DNA of 64,000 nt from Pseudomonas sp. AN-1 (GCF_034057115.1 NZ_CP139195.1:682001-746000), one strand, 5' to 3'. Positions 1 through 9,238 are shown, counted from the stretch's first letter. Numbers and translations are program-made. Notes: generated from the letters alone by a model not told the origin.

Positions 1-131
1 TCGGCGCCGAAGCAGGTCAGCTCGTTGCCGAGTTTCTGTGCCTCATCGCCGGGGATCTTGGCCCAGCTACCCTGGGCGATCAGCATCAGCAGTGCTGCCA
101 GCGGCAGGCTGCTACGAAACGGGATATTCAT
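1..131 (-). CDS. DUF1329 family protein, N-terminal fragment cut by window edge
   Basis: Reading the minus strand from an ATG at 131 gives a Sec-type signal peptide (MNIPFRSSLPLAALLMLIAQ, cleavage near GSWA) followed by KIPGDEAQKLGNELTCFGA. That opening closely parallels the mature start of the complete DUF1329 protein at 44950-46350 (AKVSAEEAARLGKDLTCSGA), which is why I assign it to this family. DUF1329 proteins are periplasmic or outer-membrane associated and occur next to DUF1302 proteins and RND/MMPL transporters in hydrocarbon and steroid loci; their biochemical role is not established. An AAGAGGC ribosome site precedes the ATG. Only about 43 codons are in the window. It follows the saccharopine-dehydrogenase-like gene on the same strand, 83 bp downstream of its stop. 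Confidence 0.75.
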   Translation of the reverse strand, partial: MNIPFRSSLPLAALLMLIAQGSWAKIPGDEAQKLGNELTCFGA

Positions 132-214
132 GGCTTGCCTCTTGTTCTTGTTGTGCACCAGGCCGCTCCCGACGGGGAGCGGTCCGTTCGTCATCGTTTC
201 CGGTAGCACGCCGC

Positions 215-1405
215 TCAGGCGTGCTCGTGGCGCTTGACCTTGGTTTCGGTGGTGATGAAAGTGGCGCCGGTCGCGCAGGCGTAGGCGTGCACGTAGGCCT
301 CGGCATCCAGGCAGACCTCCGGCGCCAGCAGGCCCTGCCCGCACACCTGGCCGTCCAGCCAGGCCTCGATGGCCAGGCGCGCGCAGGTCGGGGTCGGGTC
401 GGAGGTGCTGTCCGCGGTCTCCTCGACCGGCAGATCGAGGTGCTGCTCCAGCACCGAGCAGACTTCGGCGCCATCGCGCTCACCGATCACCTCCACGCGG
501 AAGACCACGGCCCAGGGCTCGGCGGAGAGGTCGACGCTCATGCTCTTGAGGCCGGCCTCGCTGGTCAGGTGGTGGGTGAGGAACTTCAGCGGCGAGATGC
601 CCAGCCCCTCGATCACCTCGGGGCTGCCCAGGCCCAGGTCGATCAGCTTGCGCCAGATTTCCGAGCCGGCTTCGGGGAAGAAGCCGATGCGGTTGGTCAC
701 CTGCTCCAGGCCCTTGACGAAGTGCGGCAGGGTGACGGTTTCGCCATGGCCGATGAAGAACGACGGGTAGGCCTTGAACGGCGCGGAATACGGCACCTCG
801 AGTCGACCGCCCCAGCCCGGCATCTTGCGGTACTCGCCGTCGACGAACTGCACCACCTCGCCGGCGGTGATATGCATCATGTGGTCGACCACCGCGGGCG
901 ACAGCAGGCCCGGCAGGAAGGGCACGGCGGTGGCCAGGTGGATCTCGCGCACCTTGTCGAGGCGGTCGGCGAGCAGGCGGGCCATGACGTTGGTCAGCCC
1001 CGGCGTCGAGCCGCAACCGATGATCAGGCGGATCCCCGCCTCCAGCGCGCGCTGCTGCCAGGACGGATCGAGGAACAGCTGTTCGGCCACGTCGTGGTCG
1101 TCGTTGATGTCGATGTAGTCGACCCGCGCGCGCAGCGCGGCCTCGATGACCGGCACGGCGCTGCGGTAGAACGGGCCCACGGCGTTGAACACCAGATCGA
1201 CGCCGTCGAGCAGCTCGTCCAGACAGGCGGGATCGAGCACATCGGCACGCACGCCGCGAACCCGCGGGCCCAGCTCGGCGGCGAGCTTCTCGGCAACGGC
1301 GAGATTGAGGTCGCCGACCACGCACTCCAGCTCGGGGTGGCGCGGGACCAGCTGCCGCGCCACGTTGGCGCCCACGTTGCCGCAGCCCAATAGCAAGACT
1401 TTCAT
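215..1405 (-). CDS. Saccharopine dehydrogenase-like NAD(P)-binding oxidoreductase
   Basis: 396-residue cytoplasmic protein. The N-terminus MKVLLLGCGNVGANVARQL is a Rossmann GxGxxG fold, followed by a DVLDPACLDELLDGVDLVFNA stretch typical of the saccharopine dehydrogenase/homospermidine synthase superfamily, with the motif YIDINDDHD near residue 90. The ORF could start 13 codons earlier, but the ATG at 1405 is preceded by GAAGGAAAC and matches the family N-terminus, so I use it. It lies 66 bp downstream of the FAD oxidoreductase gene (1472-2839) on the same strand and probably shares its transcript. Members of this superfamily in steroid and terpenoid clusters are generally unassigned; true lysine-pathway activity is unlikely in this context. 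Substrate unknown. Confidence 0.75.
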   Translation of the reverse strand: MKVLLLGCGNVGANVARQLVPRHPELECVVGDLNLAVAEKLAAELGPRVRGVRADVLDPACLDELLDGVDLVFNAVGPFYRSAVPVIEAALRARVDYIDINDDHDVAEQLFLDPSWQQRALEAGIRLIIGCGSTPGLTNVMARLLADRLDKVREIHLATAVPFLPGLLSPAVVDHMMHITAGEVVQFVDGEYRKMPGWGGRLEVPYSAPFKAYPSFFIGHGETVTLPHFVKGLEQVTNRIGFFPEAGSEIWRKLIDLGLGSPEVIEGLGISPLKFLTHHLTSEAGLKSMSVDLSAEPWAVVFRVEVIGERDGAEVCSVLEQHLDLPVEETADSTSDPTPTCARLAIEAWLDGQVCGQGLLAPEVCLDAEAYVHAYACATGATFITTETKVKRHEHA

Positions 1406-1471
1406 GCTTGTTTCCTTCTTTTTCTGGTTGTCGTTCTTCTGCAAGGCATTCGCTGCGCGGGCACTGCCCGC

Positions 1472-2839
1472 TCAGACGAGGTTGAACTTGTCGGCCCAGC
1501 GCGCCGCCGGGATCAGCACGCGGCGGATCTTGGTTTCGAACAGGCCGGGGAACTGCACGGCCCTGGGGGTTTCCAGCGGCAGCAGGCAGTTGGCCAGGCG
1601 GCCGGCGATCAGCGCGTCGGCCAGATTGACGCCCATCATCGGGCCGAGGACGTTGCCCCAGGAGCCGAAGTTGTTGAGGGCCAGCACACCGTCGGCGACC
1701 TGGTACAGCTTCGGGTAACAGGCGTCGTAGACCGACGACGAGTTGGCAGTCATGCCGGTCCAGTAGGACTCCAGCTCGATGCGCGTGTCGCCGAGCTGCG
1801 GGTAGGTGCGCCGCAGGTAGCGCAGGAAGTAGGCGAAATGATCCTCCGCCCGCTGCGCGCGGCCGGCGGCCGGAATGGTCGCGGTGACGAGCCGATGGCG
1901 ACCGTCGATGACCAGGGGATACAGCCCCGCCGGATACTGCATGAGGGCGACCCGGGCCGGATTGATGATCTCCAGGGCCGCCTGGGACAGCGGCCGGGTC
2001 GCCAGGCCGCAGGCCACCAGCGGGAACTGGGTGCGGGCCAGCTCCGGGAAGAAGGCATTGCCGACGTGGCCGTTGGTGCACAGCACCACCTGTTGGGTGC
2101 GCACGCTGCCAACGGCGGTGCGCACGCGCCACGACGAGCCGCTGCGCTCGCAGCCCACCACGCTGGAGTTGCCGTACACCCGGGCGCCCAGGCCGATGGC
2201 GGCGGCGATCATGCCGTTGGTGAACAGGAACGGATTGACCCGTCCGCCTTCGCGCCAGTGGATGCCGTAGCTGTAGGCGCTGGTGCCGAGCAGTTCCCTG
2301 AGGCGCTCGCCGCCGACCACATCCACGGCATAGCCGAAGGCCTTCCACTTCTTCATCTTGGCGTCGAGCGCGGCGTGCCGGCGGGTGGCCGCATCGATCA
2401 TGCCGGACTGGGCCGCATCGGCCTGCAGCCCATGCTTGCGGCACAGCTCGAAGACCACGTTGCGGTGCTCGATGAAATAGTCGGTGAAGCGCCGCCCGCC
2501 GTCGGCATGGGCGCGCAGCGGGTCGAACGAGCCCAGATAGGGCTGCACATGTCCGGCGTTGCGGCCGGAGGCGCCACTTCCCGGCTGGTCGGCCTCCAGC
2601 ACCACGACCCGCACGCCGCATTCGGCCAACCGCAGGGCCAGCGAAGAGCCGGCCAGCCCGGCACCGACGACCACCACGTCCGCCTCGATGTCCTGATCCA
2701 GGGCCGGGTAGGCCGGGATTTCCCCCGGCAGCGGCCAGCCGCTGAAGCGAATCGGCACTACCCCCGACTCGTAGGCATCCGCTACCGGAAAGACCGGAAC
2801 CTGTCCCGACGCTGCACGCCGATACCCTCGCCAACTCAC
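1472..2839 (-). CDS. FAD-dependent amino-acid/amine-oxidase-type (DAO) oxidoreductase
   Basis: 455 residues starting at a GTG. The start is decided by a perfect GAGGAGG five bases upstream of GTG 2839; an open frame continues 64 codons further up but has no comparable site. Residues 54-80 (DVVVVGAGLAGSSLALRLAE) are the dinucleotide-binding betaalphabeta of a DAO-fold flavoprotein, followed by ASGRNAGHVQP, as in gamma-glutamylputrescine oxidase-like enzymes. Family members oxidise amines or amino acids using FAD. It is the first gene of a minus-strand unit with the saccharopine-dehydrogenase-like gene and is divergent from the MFS transporter at 3046, with an 18-bp perfect palindrome (2960-2977) between them. 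Substrate not deducible from sequence. Confidence 0.8.
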   Translation of the reverse strand: MSWRGYRRAASGQVPVFPVADAYESGVVPIRFSGWPLPGEIPAYPALDQDIEADVVVVGAGLAGSSLALRLAECGVRVVVLEADQPGSGASGRNAGHVQPYLGSFDPLRAHADGGRRFTDYFIEHRNVVFELCRKHGLQADAAQSGMIDAATRRHAALDAKMKKWKAFGYAVDVVGGERLRELLGTSAYSYGIHWREGGRVNPFLFTNGMIAAAIGLGARVYGNSSVVGCERSGSSWRVRTAVGSVRTQQVVLCTNGHVGNAFFPELARTQFPLVACGLATRPLSQAALEIINPARVALMQYPAGLYPLVIDGRHRLVTATIPAAGRAQRAEDHFAYFLRYLRRTYPQLGDTRIELESYWTGMTANSSSVYDACYPKLYQVADGVLALNNFGSWGNVLGPMMGVNLADALIAGRLANCLLPLETPRAVQFPGLFETKIRRVLIPAARWADKFNLV

Positions 2840-2959
2840 TGCCGCCTCCTCGAATTCACTGCGCAGCACGCGCTGCGGACTACGCAGGAAGCGGCGGGAT
2901 CGCCCCGCCACTGCCTGTCGCAGCGGTTTCGATCCTATTGAGGAGGGGAAGCGGCGCTC

Positions 2960-2977
2960 CAGTACCAGCTGGTACTG
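2960..2977. promoter_or_regulatory. 18-bp perfect palindrome in divergent DAO/MFS intergenic region
   Basis: CAGTACCAGCTGGTACTG is fully symmetric and sits 120 bp upstream of the DAO oxidoreductase start and 69 bp upstream of the MFS start. It differs from the TAGTC-type element used elsewhere in the window, so it is a candidate operator for a different regulator. No regulator gene adjoins it. Confidence 0.5.
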
Positions 2978-3045
2978 CCGAGGGAAATCGGCCGCTGGGT
3001 AGACTCCGGGCCGGACTTTCCGACCCATCACCTGAGAGATCGAGC

Positions 3046-4344
3046 ATGGCGCGTATGCAACAGACGGCAGTGGCGCTGGACAGCGCAGCGCTAGCGGCAG
3101 CAGCCGAGGACCGCCCCGCTCCCCAGGCAGTGGCTGCGGCCCTGCCCGACCAGCGGCAGGGCTGGCGCGTGGTCGTCGGCCTGGCGGTGGTGCTATGCGT
3201 GATCTTCGGCACCACCATCAGCGCCCTCGGCCTGTTCACCCTGCCGATCACTGCGGACCTGCACTGCAGCCACGAACAGGCCGCGCGCATGGCCACCGCC
3301 TTCATGCTCAGCATGACCCTGAGCATGCCGCTGGCCGGCTGGCTGCTCGACCGCCTCGCGCCGCGCCCGGTGATGACCGCCGGCAGCGTGCTGGCGGCGC
3401 TGGGCTACCTGCTCGCCGCCGGCAGCCCCGACATCGACCGCCTCACCCTCGCCCTGGCACTGGCCGGCATCGGCGTCGGCGCCTCGACCTACGTGCCGGC
3501 CATGTCCCTGGCCTCGCGCTGGATGGCCCCCGCGCGGCAGGGCCTGGCCTTCGGCATCCTGCTCGCCGGCGCGGCCATCGGCGGGGGGATCTTTCCCAAC
3601 CTGCTCACCCGGCTGATCGGCGAACTCGGCTGGCGCAGCGTCATGCAGCTCGTCGCCGGCCTGATCCTGCTGGTCTGCGTGCCCCTGCTGCTGTGGCTGG
3701 CGCGCCTGCCCGCGGCCCCGGCGGCGGTCAGCCGGCACGCAGCGGAGGCGCTTCCCGGCCACGCCATCGGCCAGGTGCTGCGCATGCCGCGCTACTGGCT
3801 GTGGATCGCCATGCAGCTGCTGCTGACCATGAGCGGCGTGGGCATCTACATCTCGCTGGTTTCCTGCCTGGTGGCGGCCGGCTATTCGGCGCAGGCCGCA
3901 TCCAGCTGGTACGCCGGGGTGGGCGCCGCCTCGCTGGCGGGCAATTTCCTGTTCGGCGCGCTGAGCCAGCGCTTGAGTGCCAGGAGCATCCTGCTGTGCG
4001 GCAACGCCATCGGCATCGCCGGCCTGCTCTGCCTGCTGCTCGCCCAGCACCCAACCTGGGGCCTGGCGGCGCTCGCGGTGTTCACCCTGAGCTGGGGCAC
4101 CACCTTCAACCTGGTCAACCAGCTCGCCCCGCTTCTGCTGGTGGAAGCCGTGGGCCAACGCAACTTCGGCAGCCTGCTCGGCATCGGCAACCTGCTCGGC
4201 GGGCTCGGCGCGGCGTTCGGCCCGGCCGCCGTCGGCTACCTGGTCGACGCCACCGGCAGCTACGCCCCTGCCCTGCTGCTCTGCGCGGCCCTGGCGGCCG
4301 CGGCAACCCTGCCGATTGCCCTGCAGCAACGCTCCGCTGCCTAG
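3046..4344 (+). CDS. MFS transporter
   Basis: 432-residue integral inner-membrane protein with about twelve hydrophobic segments, beginning near residue 42 (WRVVVGLAVVLCVIFGTTIS). The loop between segments 2 and 3 (GWLLDRLAPRPVMTAG, near residue 100) is the MFS A-motif region, and a second cluster of six segments follows residue 240. It resembles oxalate/formate-antiporter-like and other organic-anion MFS carriers. I chose the ATG at 3046 with GAGAG upstream; an open frame extends upstream without a ribosome site. Divergent from the DAO oxidoreductase with a shared palindrome. A REP element follows its stop. Likely role is uptake or efflux of a pathway substrate; inference from context only. 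Confidence 0.8.
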   Translation: MARMQQTAVALDSAALAAAAEDRPAPQAVAAALPDQRQGWRVVVGLAVVLCVIFGTTISALGLFTLPITADLHCSHEQAARMATAFMLSMTLSMPLAGWLLDRLAPRPVMTAGSVLAALGYLLAAGSPDIDRLTLALALAGIGVGASTYVPAMSLASRWMAPARQGLAFGILLAGAAIGGGIFPNLLTRLIGELGWRSVMQLVAGLILLVCVPLLLWLARLPAAPAAVSRHAAEALPGHAIGQVLRMPRYWLWIAMQLLLTMSGVGIYISLVSCLVAAGYSAQAASSWYAGVGAASLAGNFLFGALSQRLSARSILLCGNAIGIAGLLCLLLAQHPTWGLAALAVFTLSWGTTFNLVNQLAPLLLVEAVGQRNFGSLLGIGNLLGGLGAAFGPAAVGYLVDATGSYAPALLLCAALAAAATLPIALQQRSAA

Positions 4345-4370
4345 TGGGCATGAGATGCGCAGGGCAATCC

Positions 4371-4432
4371 CCTGTAGGGGCGAATTTATTCGCCTTGCGG
4401 GGCATTTTGGCGAATGAATTCGCCCCTACAGG
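4371..4432. repeat. REP element (inverted repeat)
   Basis: Two inverted arms beginning CCTGTAGGGGCGAAT and ending ATTCGCCCCTACAGG around a short centre (TTGCGGGGCATTTT). The left arm has TTTATT in place of TTCATT. It lies between the convergent MFS and luxR-type genes and could act as a bidirectional transcript end. Confidence 0.85.
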
Positions 4433-4463
4433 CCGGGAAATTGGCTTCGTGGGAATGCGTCGT

Positions 4464-5660
4464 TCAACGCAGCAGGGCGAAGCTCTTGAACAGGATCCGC
4501 ACCAGATCGGTCTGCCCCTTGATGCCAAGCTTGGCGTAGATATTCTTCGAGTAGTTGCGCGCGGCGGTCACCGCGATACCCATCTGCCCGGCGGCTTCGC
4601 TGATGGTCTGGCCGCAGGCCAGCAGCGCGGCCAGTCGGGCTTCCTGACGGGTCAGGTCGAGCAACTGGGCGATCAGTTCCGCTGCGGAACCGCCCGAGAC
4701 CTGCTGCATGGCCAGGTTCTCGGTCAGCTCCGAGAGGTAGACGATCACGCTCGGCACATGCCGGCCCTGGAAGTAGGCGAGCAACGGCGCCGGCGTCACC
4801 AGCATGCCCAGCAGCACGCCATCCAGGGCCTGCACGCGCACCAGCTCACCACGGTAGGGGCCGCCGTCGTTCTGTGCCCTGGCCGCGATGGCATTGGCGA
4901 CCGCCTTCTCCAGCGCCCGCTGGACCGCGCGGTCCTGCAACTGCAGGCGGCCGTGGCTGAGCTCGATGCCCTGGTGCTTGTCGATGATGGCCCGGGCGGC
5001 CCGGTTCACGCAGAGCAGTTGAGCATCGCCATCGAGCAGCAGGCAGCCGAGGACCAGATGATCCAGGCAGCCTTCGTAGATCGACTTTTCCGCCTCCTGG
5101 CGCTTGAGCCGGGCGTAGAGGCCGAGGGCGCGGGTCAGGTGGGGCAACAGCGCCCGGATCAGCTCCAGGTCGCCGGCTGCAAACGGCCGCTGCGGATCGG
5201 ACCGCCCGCGGATCACGTCGATCCAGCAGCGCATGCCGCCGGGCTCGGCAAAGCAGGTCCGCAGGCAGCTGGCGAGATTGATGAATTCCATGTGCGCGGC
5301 GCACTCGGCCTCCACGTCCTCGGGGCCGAAGACGACCACACCGCCTGGATCAAGCGACTTCGGGTTGACCAGCTCGATGTGCGCGAAGCGCTCGCGGTAG
5401 AGCCGCTCCGCCAGCAGCCAGTCGGTGTCGTCGCCCGCCTCGACCGCCATCACCTGGATATCGGTCGGCCGATCCTCGGCGTGCAGCAGGGTGACCGTGA
5501 CGTTGATGGCCGCCAGCACCTGGCGCAGGCGCTCGGCCAGGGCGGCCCAGGGCCGGGCCTCGTTCAGTCCTTCGTAGACCAGCCCAATCAGTTCGGGCAA
5601 CACGGCGCCGCCTGCCGGTGACGGCGCGGGCGGGCGTTTCAGGACAGCGGCAGCCTGCAT
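4464..5660 (-). CDS. LuxR-type transcriptional regulator (first of three paralogues)
   Basis: 398 residues. The C-terminal ~65 residues (LTRQEARLAALLACGQTISE ... IYAKLGIKGQTDLVRILF, about 330-392) form the LuxR helix-turn-helix; the N-terminal ~200 residues form a sensor domain of unknown fold, and residues ~210-320 look PAS-like. Size and layout recall TeiR, the LuxR-type steroid-responsive regulator of Comamonas testosteroni (391 residues, established), which fits the gene content here. Start fixed by AGGAGGTGATTCC before ATG 5660. A TAGTC-type 17-bp element (5779-5795) lies 119 bp upstream, so it may be autoregulated or cross-regulated by its two paralogues at 13824 and 55502. Ligand unknown. 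Confidence 0.85.
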   Translation of the reverse strand: MQAAAVLKRPPAPSPAGGAVLPELIGLVYEGLNEARPWAALAERLRQVLAAINVTVTLLHAEDRPTDIQVMAVEAGDDTDWLLAERLYRERFAHIELVNPKSLDPGGVVVFGPEDVEAECAAHMEFINLASCLRTCFAEPGGMRCWIDVIRGRSDPQRPFAAGDLELIRALLPHLTRALGLYARLKRQEAEKSIYEGCLDHLVLGCLLLDGDAQLLCVNRAARAIIDKHQGIELSHGRLQLQDRAVQRALEKAVANAIAARAQNDGGPYRGELVRVQALDGVLLGMLVTPAPLLAYFQGRHVPSVIVYLSELTENLAMQQVSGGSAAELIAQLLDLTRQEARLAALLACGQTISEAAGQMGIAVTAARNYSKNIYAKLGIKGQTDLVRILFKSFALLR

Positions 5661-5778
5661 GGAATCACCTCCTGGCGGGCATCGCCCTCGCCGGGAGGGG
5701 AAGGACGTGGCCTCGGCGCACGGTCGACCGGATGGACGGCCCTGGCTGCGGATTCAATCGCAGCGTCGGGGGAGCGCC

Positions 5779-5795
5779 ATCGTCCGCTGGGACTA
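5779..5795 (-). promoter_or_regulatory. 17-bp TAGTC-type operator upstream of luxR paralogue 1
   Basis: Coding-strand sequence TAGTCCCAGCGGACGAT matches the window-wide consensus TAGTCYNNNCRGAYGAT at every defined position. 119 bp upstream of the start at 5660. Confidence 0.65.
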
Positions 5796-5868
5796 AGCCG
5801 GCCTGGCAGGATGAAGACTGGTTTGCAGGGGAGTCCTGCGGGCCCCGGGACACCGCAGGACGTTGCCG

Positions 5869-6846
5869 TCAGCGCCGAGCGGGCGCGGAATAGCCGGCCA
5901 GGAGCGCCGCCACGAAATCCTCCAGCGCCTCGTCCGGCAACCGGTTGATGCCGGCGGCACGCTGGCGGCCGCCGCCGCTGGGGTAACGCCGGCAGAAGTC
6001 GTCCGCCGCCAGCGTCGCGTCGGCGGGCACCCGCAGGCTGAACTGCCAGTCGCCGTCGCTGCGTACCGACAGCAGGCCGAGCGCCCGTTGCGGATCGGCG
6101 GCGGCCAACTGGTTGGCCAGCACCCCGCTGACCCGCCGCGCCCAGGGCGCGTCAGGCAGGCGGTAGATCCGGGCCCCCGGCCCCTCACGCCAGGGGCGCA
6201 GTGCGGCGGCCTCGGCCATGTCGGCCGCATGGCCCTCGCGCATGCGCTGGAAGCTTGGGCTGTCACGCACGAAGTCGAGCGGATCCTGGTACGGCAACAG
6301 CTCCGCCGCCAGTTCCAGCGGGTCGAAATGCAGGTCGTCCAGCCGCTCGCCGTAGGCGTTGTAGTTGAGCAGCAGGCCCAGCTCGGCGAGCAACTCGGTG
6401 TCGCCCTCCCCCAGCCCGTGGCGCAGGGCCAGCGCCCGCGCCGGTCCCGGCATGCCGTCGCCGAAGGCCGCCGCCACCGCCCAGCGGTGGAAGCGGCCGT
6501 CGAGGAAACGATCCACCAGCAGGCTGGTGCAGACCTCCGCGGCGGTGTCGATGAACGACGCGAACGCCGGGTGCTCCGGCAGCTCGCCGGCGAAGTGGTG
6601 GTCGAAGTAGCGCACCCGGGCACCGCCCGCGAGCAGCCGCGCGACGTCCGCGCGGTTGCTGTCGTGGGCGATGTCCAGCACGGTGACCCGCTCGCCCGGC
6701 CCGGCCTGCACCCGCTGCAGCAGGGCGATGTCGCGCTTCACCCCGCTGACCAGGCGCACTGCCGGGTCCAGTTCCCCGGCCAGGCGCAGCTGCTGCAGGG
6801 CACAAAGGCCGTCGGCGTCGCCATTGAAGGCGCAATGATCCAGCAT
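5869..6846 (-). CDS. DHH-superfamily phosphoesterase-like protein
   Basis: 325 residues. Metal-binding motifs of the DHH superfamily are visible: FNGDADG (7-13), DIAHDSN (58-64) and YFDHHF (near 80-85), with a C-terminal DHHA1-type glycine-rich segment (SGGGRQRAAGINRLP, near 288-302). Family members are Mn-dependent phosphodiesterases or nucleases such as NrnA or RecJ relatives; a 3'-phosphoadenosine-5'-phosphate phosphatase role would fit the sulfotransferase upstream, because NrnA-type DHH enzymes hydrolyse pAp (established for that family), but this is inference. Its ribosome site GAGGAGGCGAAC overlaps the TGA of the sulfotransferase, so the two are translationally adjacent. Last gene of the unit DUF1214-sulfotransferase-DHH. 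Confidence 0.75.
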   Translation of the reverse strand: MLDHCAFNGDADGLCALQQLRLAGELDPAVRLVSGVKRDIALLQRVQAGPGERVTVLDIAHDSNRADVARLLAGGARVRYFDHHFAGELPEHPAFASFIDTAAEVCTSLLVDRFLDGRFHRWAVAAAFGDGMPGPARALALRHGLGEGDTELLAELGLLLNYNAYGERLDDLHFDPLELAAELLPYQDPLDFVRDSPSFQRMREGHAADMAEAAALRPWREGPGARIYRLPDAPWARRVSGVLANQLAAADPQRALGLLSVRSDGDWQFSLRVPADATLAADDFCRRYPSGGGRQRAAGINRLPDEALEDFVAALLAGYSAPARR

Positions 6847-6856
6847 GTTCGCCTCC

Positions 6857-8059
6857 TCAGCGCATCCGCTCGCCGCCGTTGGCGTCGAGCTGGGCGCCGT
6901 AGCGGGCGCGATAGGCGCCGTAGTCCTGCTCTAGGCGCTCCTCGTCCAGGCCGAAGGCCGCCGCGTCGTACTGGTGGGCCGCGCGCTTGTCGCGGGCGTT
7001 GCCGGCCAGCCAGGCCTCCATCGCCGCACGGGTAGCCGGCGCCAGCTCCAGGCCGGCGAAGCGGTAGATGCGCTCCACCACCGCCAGGGGGGCGTTCACG
7101 GTGTCCTCGAACTGCACGTCGAGGAAGGCCGCGGCGGGCATCCGTTCGCGGACCGCCATGCTGTGGCGCAGGGCGCGGGCCATGCGGCTGTTCCACTGCT
7201 CGCCGACCTGGGCCGGATCGGCCTGGTCGCTGTACATCTGCCAGAGGGTATGGACGAAGCTGGCCAGCGACGGAATGGTCTTGCCCGGGTCGCGGTGGGT
7301 GAGAATCACCTGCGCGCGGGGGAACACCTGCAGCAGCAGCTCCAGGGTGTGCAGGTGCTGCGGGCTCTTCAGCAGCCAGCGGCGGCCCGGCACGATCCCG
7401 CGGCGGGCCTGCTGCCACTGCAGGAACTGCAGCATCTTCTTCAGGTAGACGTAGACCTGGCTCTGGTCCTGCTGGTCGAGCCAGGCGGTGTAGTCCGGCA
7501 CGTTGACGTAGGAGTCCATGGCGCAGAGGAACGAGTGCTCCATGAGCATGAACTCCTCGTCCGGCTGCTCGGCGTCCAGCGGATGGATGGCGAGGATCTG
7601 CGGCACGAACTCGATCATCGCCGCCACCTCGGCGCGCGCCCGGCCGATGCGCTGGTCCGGCTGCTCCAGGCTTTCCCCGGGCAGCGGCGCCGGGTAGCGG
7701 GTCTCCCACCACTGCGCCTTGCTGAACTGCGGGTCCACCGCCAGCAGGCGCTGCAGCAGGGTGGTGCCGGTGCGCGGCAGGCCGACGATCACCAGCGGGT
7801 CGTCGACGGGCTGCTCGAGGATCTCCGGGAAGCGCTTGCAGTAGTCCTCGATCACCAGGCGGTTGGCCAACTGGGAGACCAGCTTCTCGCGCAGCAGGGC
7901 CGCGCCCTGGGCCGACAGGCGGGCCTGGCCGTGCAGCGCCGGCTCCAGCACGCGCAGGGCCTCGCGGAAATCGCCGGGGCCGAAGTCGTCCAGCCCGCCG
8001 GCGCGGGCGCTGGCCTCGGCCAGCAGGCTGTCCGGGGCGAAGGAAACGGAATGGCTCAT
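6857..8059 (-). CDS. PAPS-dependent sulfotransferase family protein
   Basis: 400 residues, cytoplasmic. The 5'-phosphosulfate-binding loop is clear: VIVGLPRTGTTLLQRLLAVD at residues ~90-109. The 3'-phosphate-binding region is VILTHRDPGKTIPSLASF near residue 260. Enzymes of this family transfer sulfate from PAPS to hydroxyls or amines of sterols, glycans or small molecules. ATG 8059 overlaps the TGA of the DUF1214 gene (ATGA), indicating coupling. The divergent cysD-cysNC operon next door makes PAPS, and the DHH protein downstream may recycle pAp, so the three units look like a complete sulfonation module. A longer upstream frame exists but is antisense-like and without a ribosome site. Acceptor unknown; a hydroxylated steroid-like substrate is a guess. 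Confidence 0.85.
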   Translation of the reverse strand: MSHSVSFAPDSLLAEASARAGGLDDFGPGDFREALRVLEPALHGQARLSAQGAALLREKLVSQLANRLVIEDYCKRFPEILEQPVDDPLVIVGLPRTGTTLLQRLLAVDPQFSKAQWWETRYPAPLPGESLEQPDQRIGRARAEVAAMIEFVPQILAIHPLDAEQPDEEFMLMEHSFLCAMDSYVNVPDYTAWLDQQDQSQVYVYLKKMLQFLQWQQARRGIVPGRRWLLKSPQHLHTLELLLQVFPRAQVILTHRDPGKTIPSLASFVHTLWQMYSDQADPAQVGEQWNSRMARALRHSMAVRERMPAAAFLDVQFEDTVNAPLAVVERIYRFAGLELAPATRAAMEAWLAGNARDKRAAHQYDAAAFGLDEERLEQDYGAYRARYGAQLDANGGERMR

Positions 8060-9168
8060 TGCAGCTCCTTGAGGTGGTCGAGCTTGACCACGCGGGTGGT
8101 GGGATGGACCTGGCGCGCGGCGCCGACCCAGCGCAGGCAGTAGGTGCCGTCGGCATGCCCGGCGGTTTCCAGCCAGTTCGGCAGGCCGGGATCGCGGTGA
8201 CTGAGCACCAGGCGCACGCCGCCTCGCCCGTCGAGTTGTGCCGAATGCTTGTTCAGGCAGATGCGGTGGTAGCGGTAGTCCAGCGACTCCATCCAGTAGT
8301 TGTTGATCTGCAGGTTCCAGAAGTCGCAGTCGGGCACCTGAGCCACTTCGATCAGCAGCGCCTCGTCCTCCGCCAGGTTCCAGTAGCCGTGGTAATAGAA
8401 GATGTTCGGATCGCCGCCCACGGCCTGGCACAGCGCCTGGTCGGCCGGCGGCAACTGGTTCGGATGCGCCTGGTAGCCCTCGGACCAGTCGGCGAACAGC
8501 CGCGCGGTGTTCTCGACGAAGCTGGCGACCCGCCCCAGGCTCTGCTGCAGGCGCTCGGCGCTCAGCGGCTCCGGCTGCTGCTGGCTGTCCAGCCGCTCGA
8601 TGCGCAGCTGGGCGGGCTGCTCGGCGCCGCGGTCGAGGAAGGTCTGGCGCACGATCAGCGCGTTGCTCGCCGGTTCCAGCCGCAGCCAGTTGCCGCTGGC
8701 CGGCGGCTCCTGGCTCAAGATCAGCTCGAAGCTGCCGTCGGCCGCCAGCTGCAACTGACTGGCGCCGATGAAGCCGGTCTGGATCATCTTGCCGTCGCTC
8801 TCGTAGCCGCCCTTCTGGGTGCCGAAGCTCAGGTAGGCCACGCTGCCGCGCCGGCCGCTGACCCGGTACTGCCGCTCGCCGTTGAGGCGCGCGTACTGGT
8901 ACAGGTTGTCCGGGTTGTCGGCGCCGATCTTGGCCGTCTCGTGGGACGGCGAGAAGAAGCCGGGGAAGTCCGGGTCGGCGAATTCCAGGTGCATCTCCAG
9001 GGCGATGCGCAGCAAGCGGGTGAGGTAGCGGTAGCCCTCGGCGCGGTTGTGCGGGTCGCTGGGCGCCTCGGTCCGCAGTATCTGCTCGCCGGCCCGCTTG
9101 AGCTGGTCGCAGAAATCGCTCCAGACCTGTCCGCTGCACACCTGCCGTTCGATCTCGTCTATCGCCAT
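8056..9168 (-). CDS. DUF1214 domain-containing protein
   Basis: 370 residues, no signal peptide. The C-terminal ~120 residues ([20 protein letters not shown] ... [14 protein letters not shown] ... [20 protein letters not shown]) match the DUF1214 pattern, in which an NWL-type motif precedes a short arginine-rich strand. The N-terminal half is unassigned. DUF1214 proteins recur in lipid and steroid loci without a demonstrated reaction. Preceded by GAGGAGACCGAC at ATG 9168, and by a TAGTC-type operator 71 bp upstream. First gene of the unit with the sulfotransferase, whose start overlaps its stop. Confidence 0.65.
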   Translation of the reverse strand: MAIDEIERQVCSGQVWSDFCDQLKRAGEQILRTEAPSDPHNRAEGYRYLTRLLRIALEMHLEFADPDFPGFFSPSHETAKIGADNPDNLYQYARLNGERQYRVSGRRGSVAYLSFGTQKGGYESDGKMIQTGFIGASQLQLAADGSFELILSQEPPASGNWLRLEPASNALIVRQTFLDRGAEQPAQLRIERLDSQQQPEPLSAERLQQSLGRVASFVENTARLFADWSEGYQAHPNQLPPADQALCQAVGGDPNIFYYHGYWNLAEDEALLIEVAQVPDCDFWNLQINNYWMESLDYRYHRICLNKHSAQLDGRGGVRLVLSHRDPGLPNWLETAGHADGTYCLRWVGAARQVHPTTRVVKLDHLKELQ

Positions 9169-9238
9169 GTCGGTCTCCTCGGGTCCGGCGCAGGGCGCGC
9201 CGCTGTCGTCACCTTAGGGAGGCCACCGGCAGCGATTC

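Noticed and set aside
8059-9139. Sulfotransferase frame extending upstream to 760 residues
   Set aside because: The extension is in an alternative frame of the DUF1214 gene; ATG 8059 overlaps that gene's stop and begins a complete sulfotransferase.
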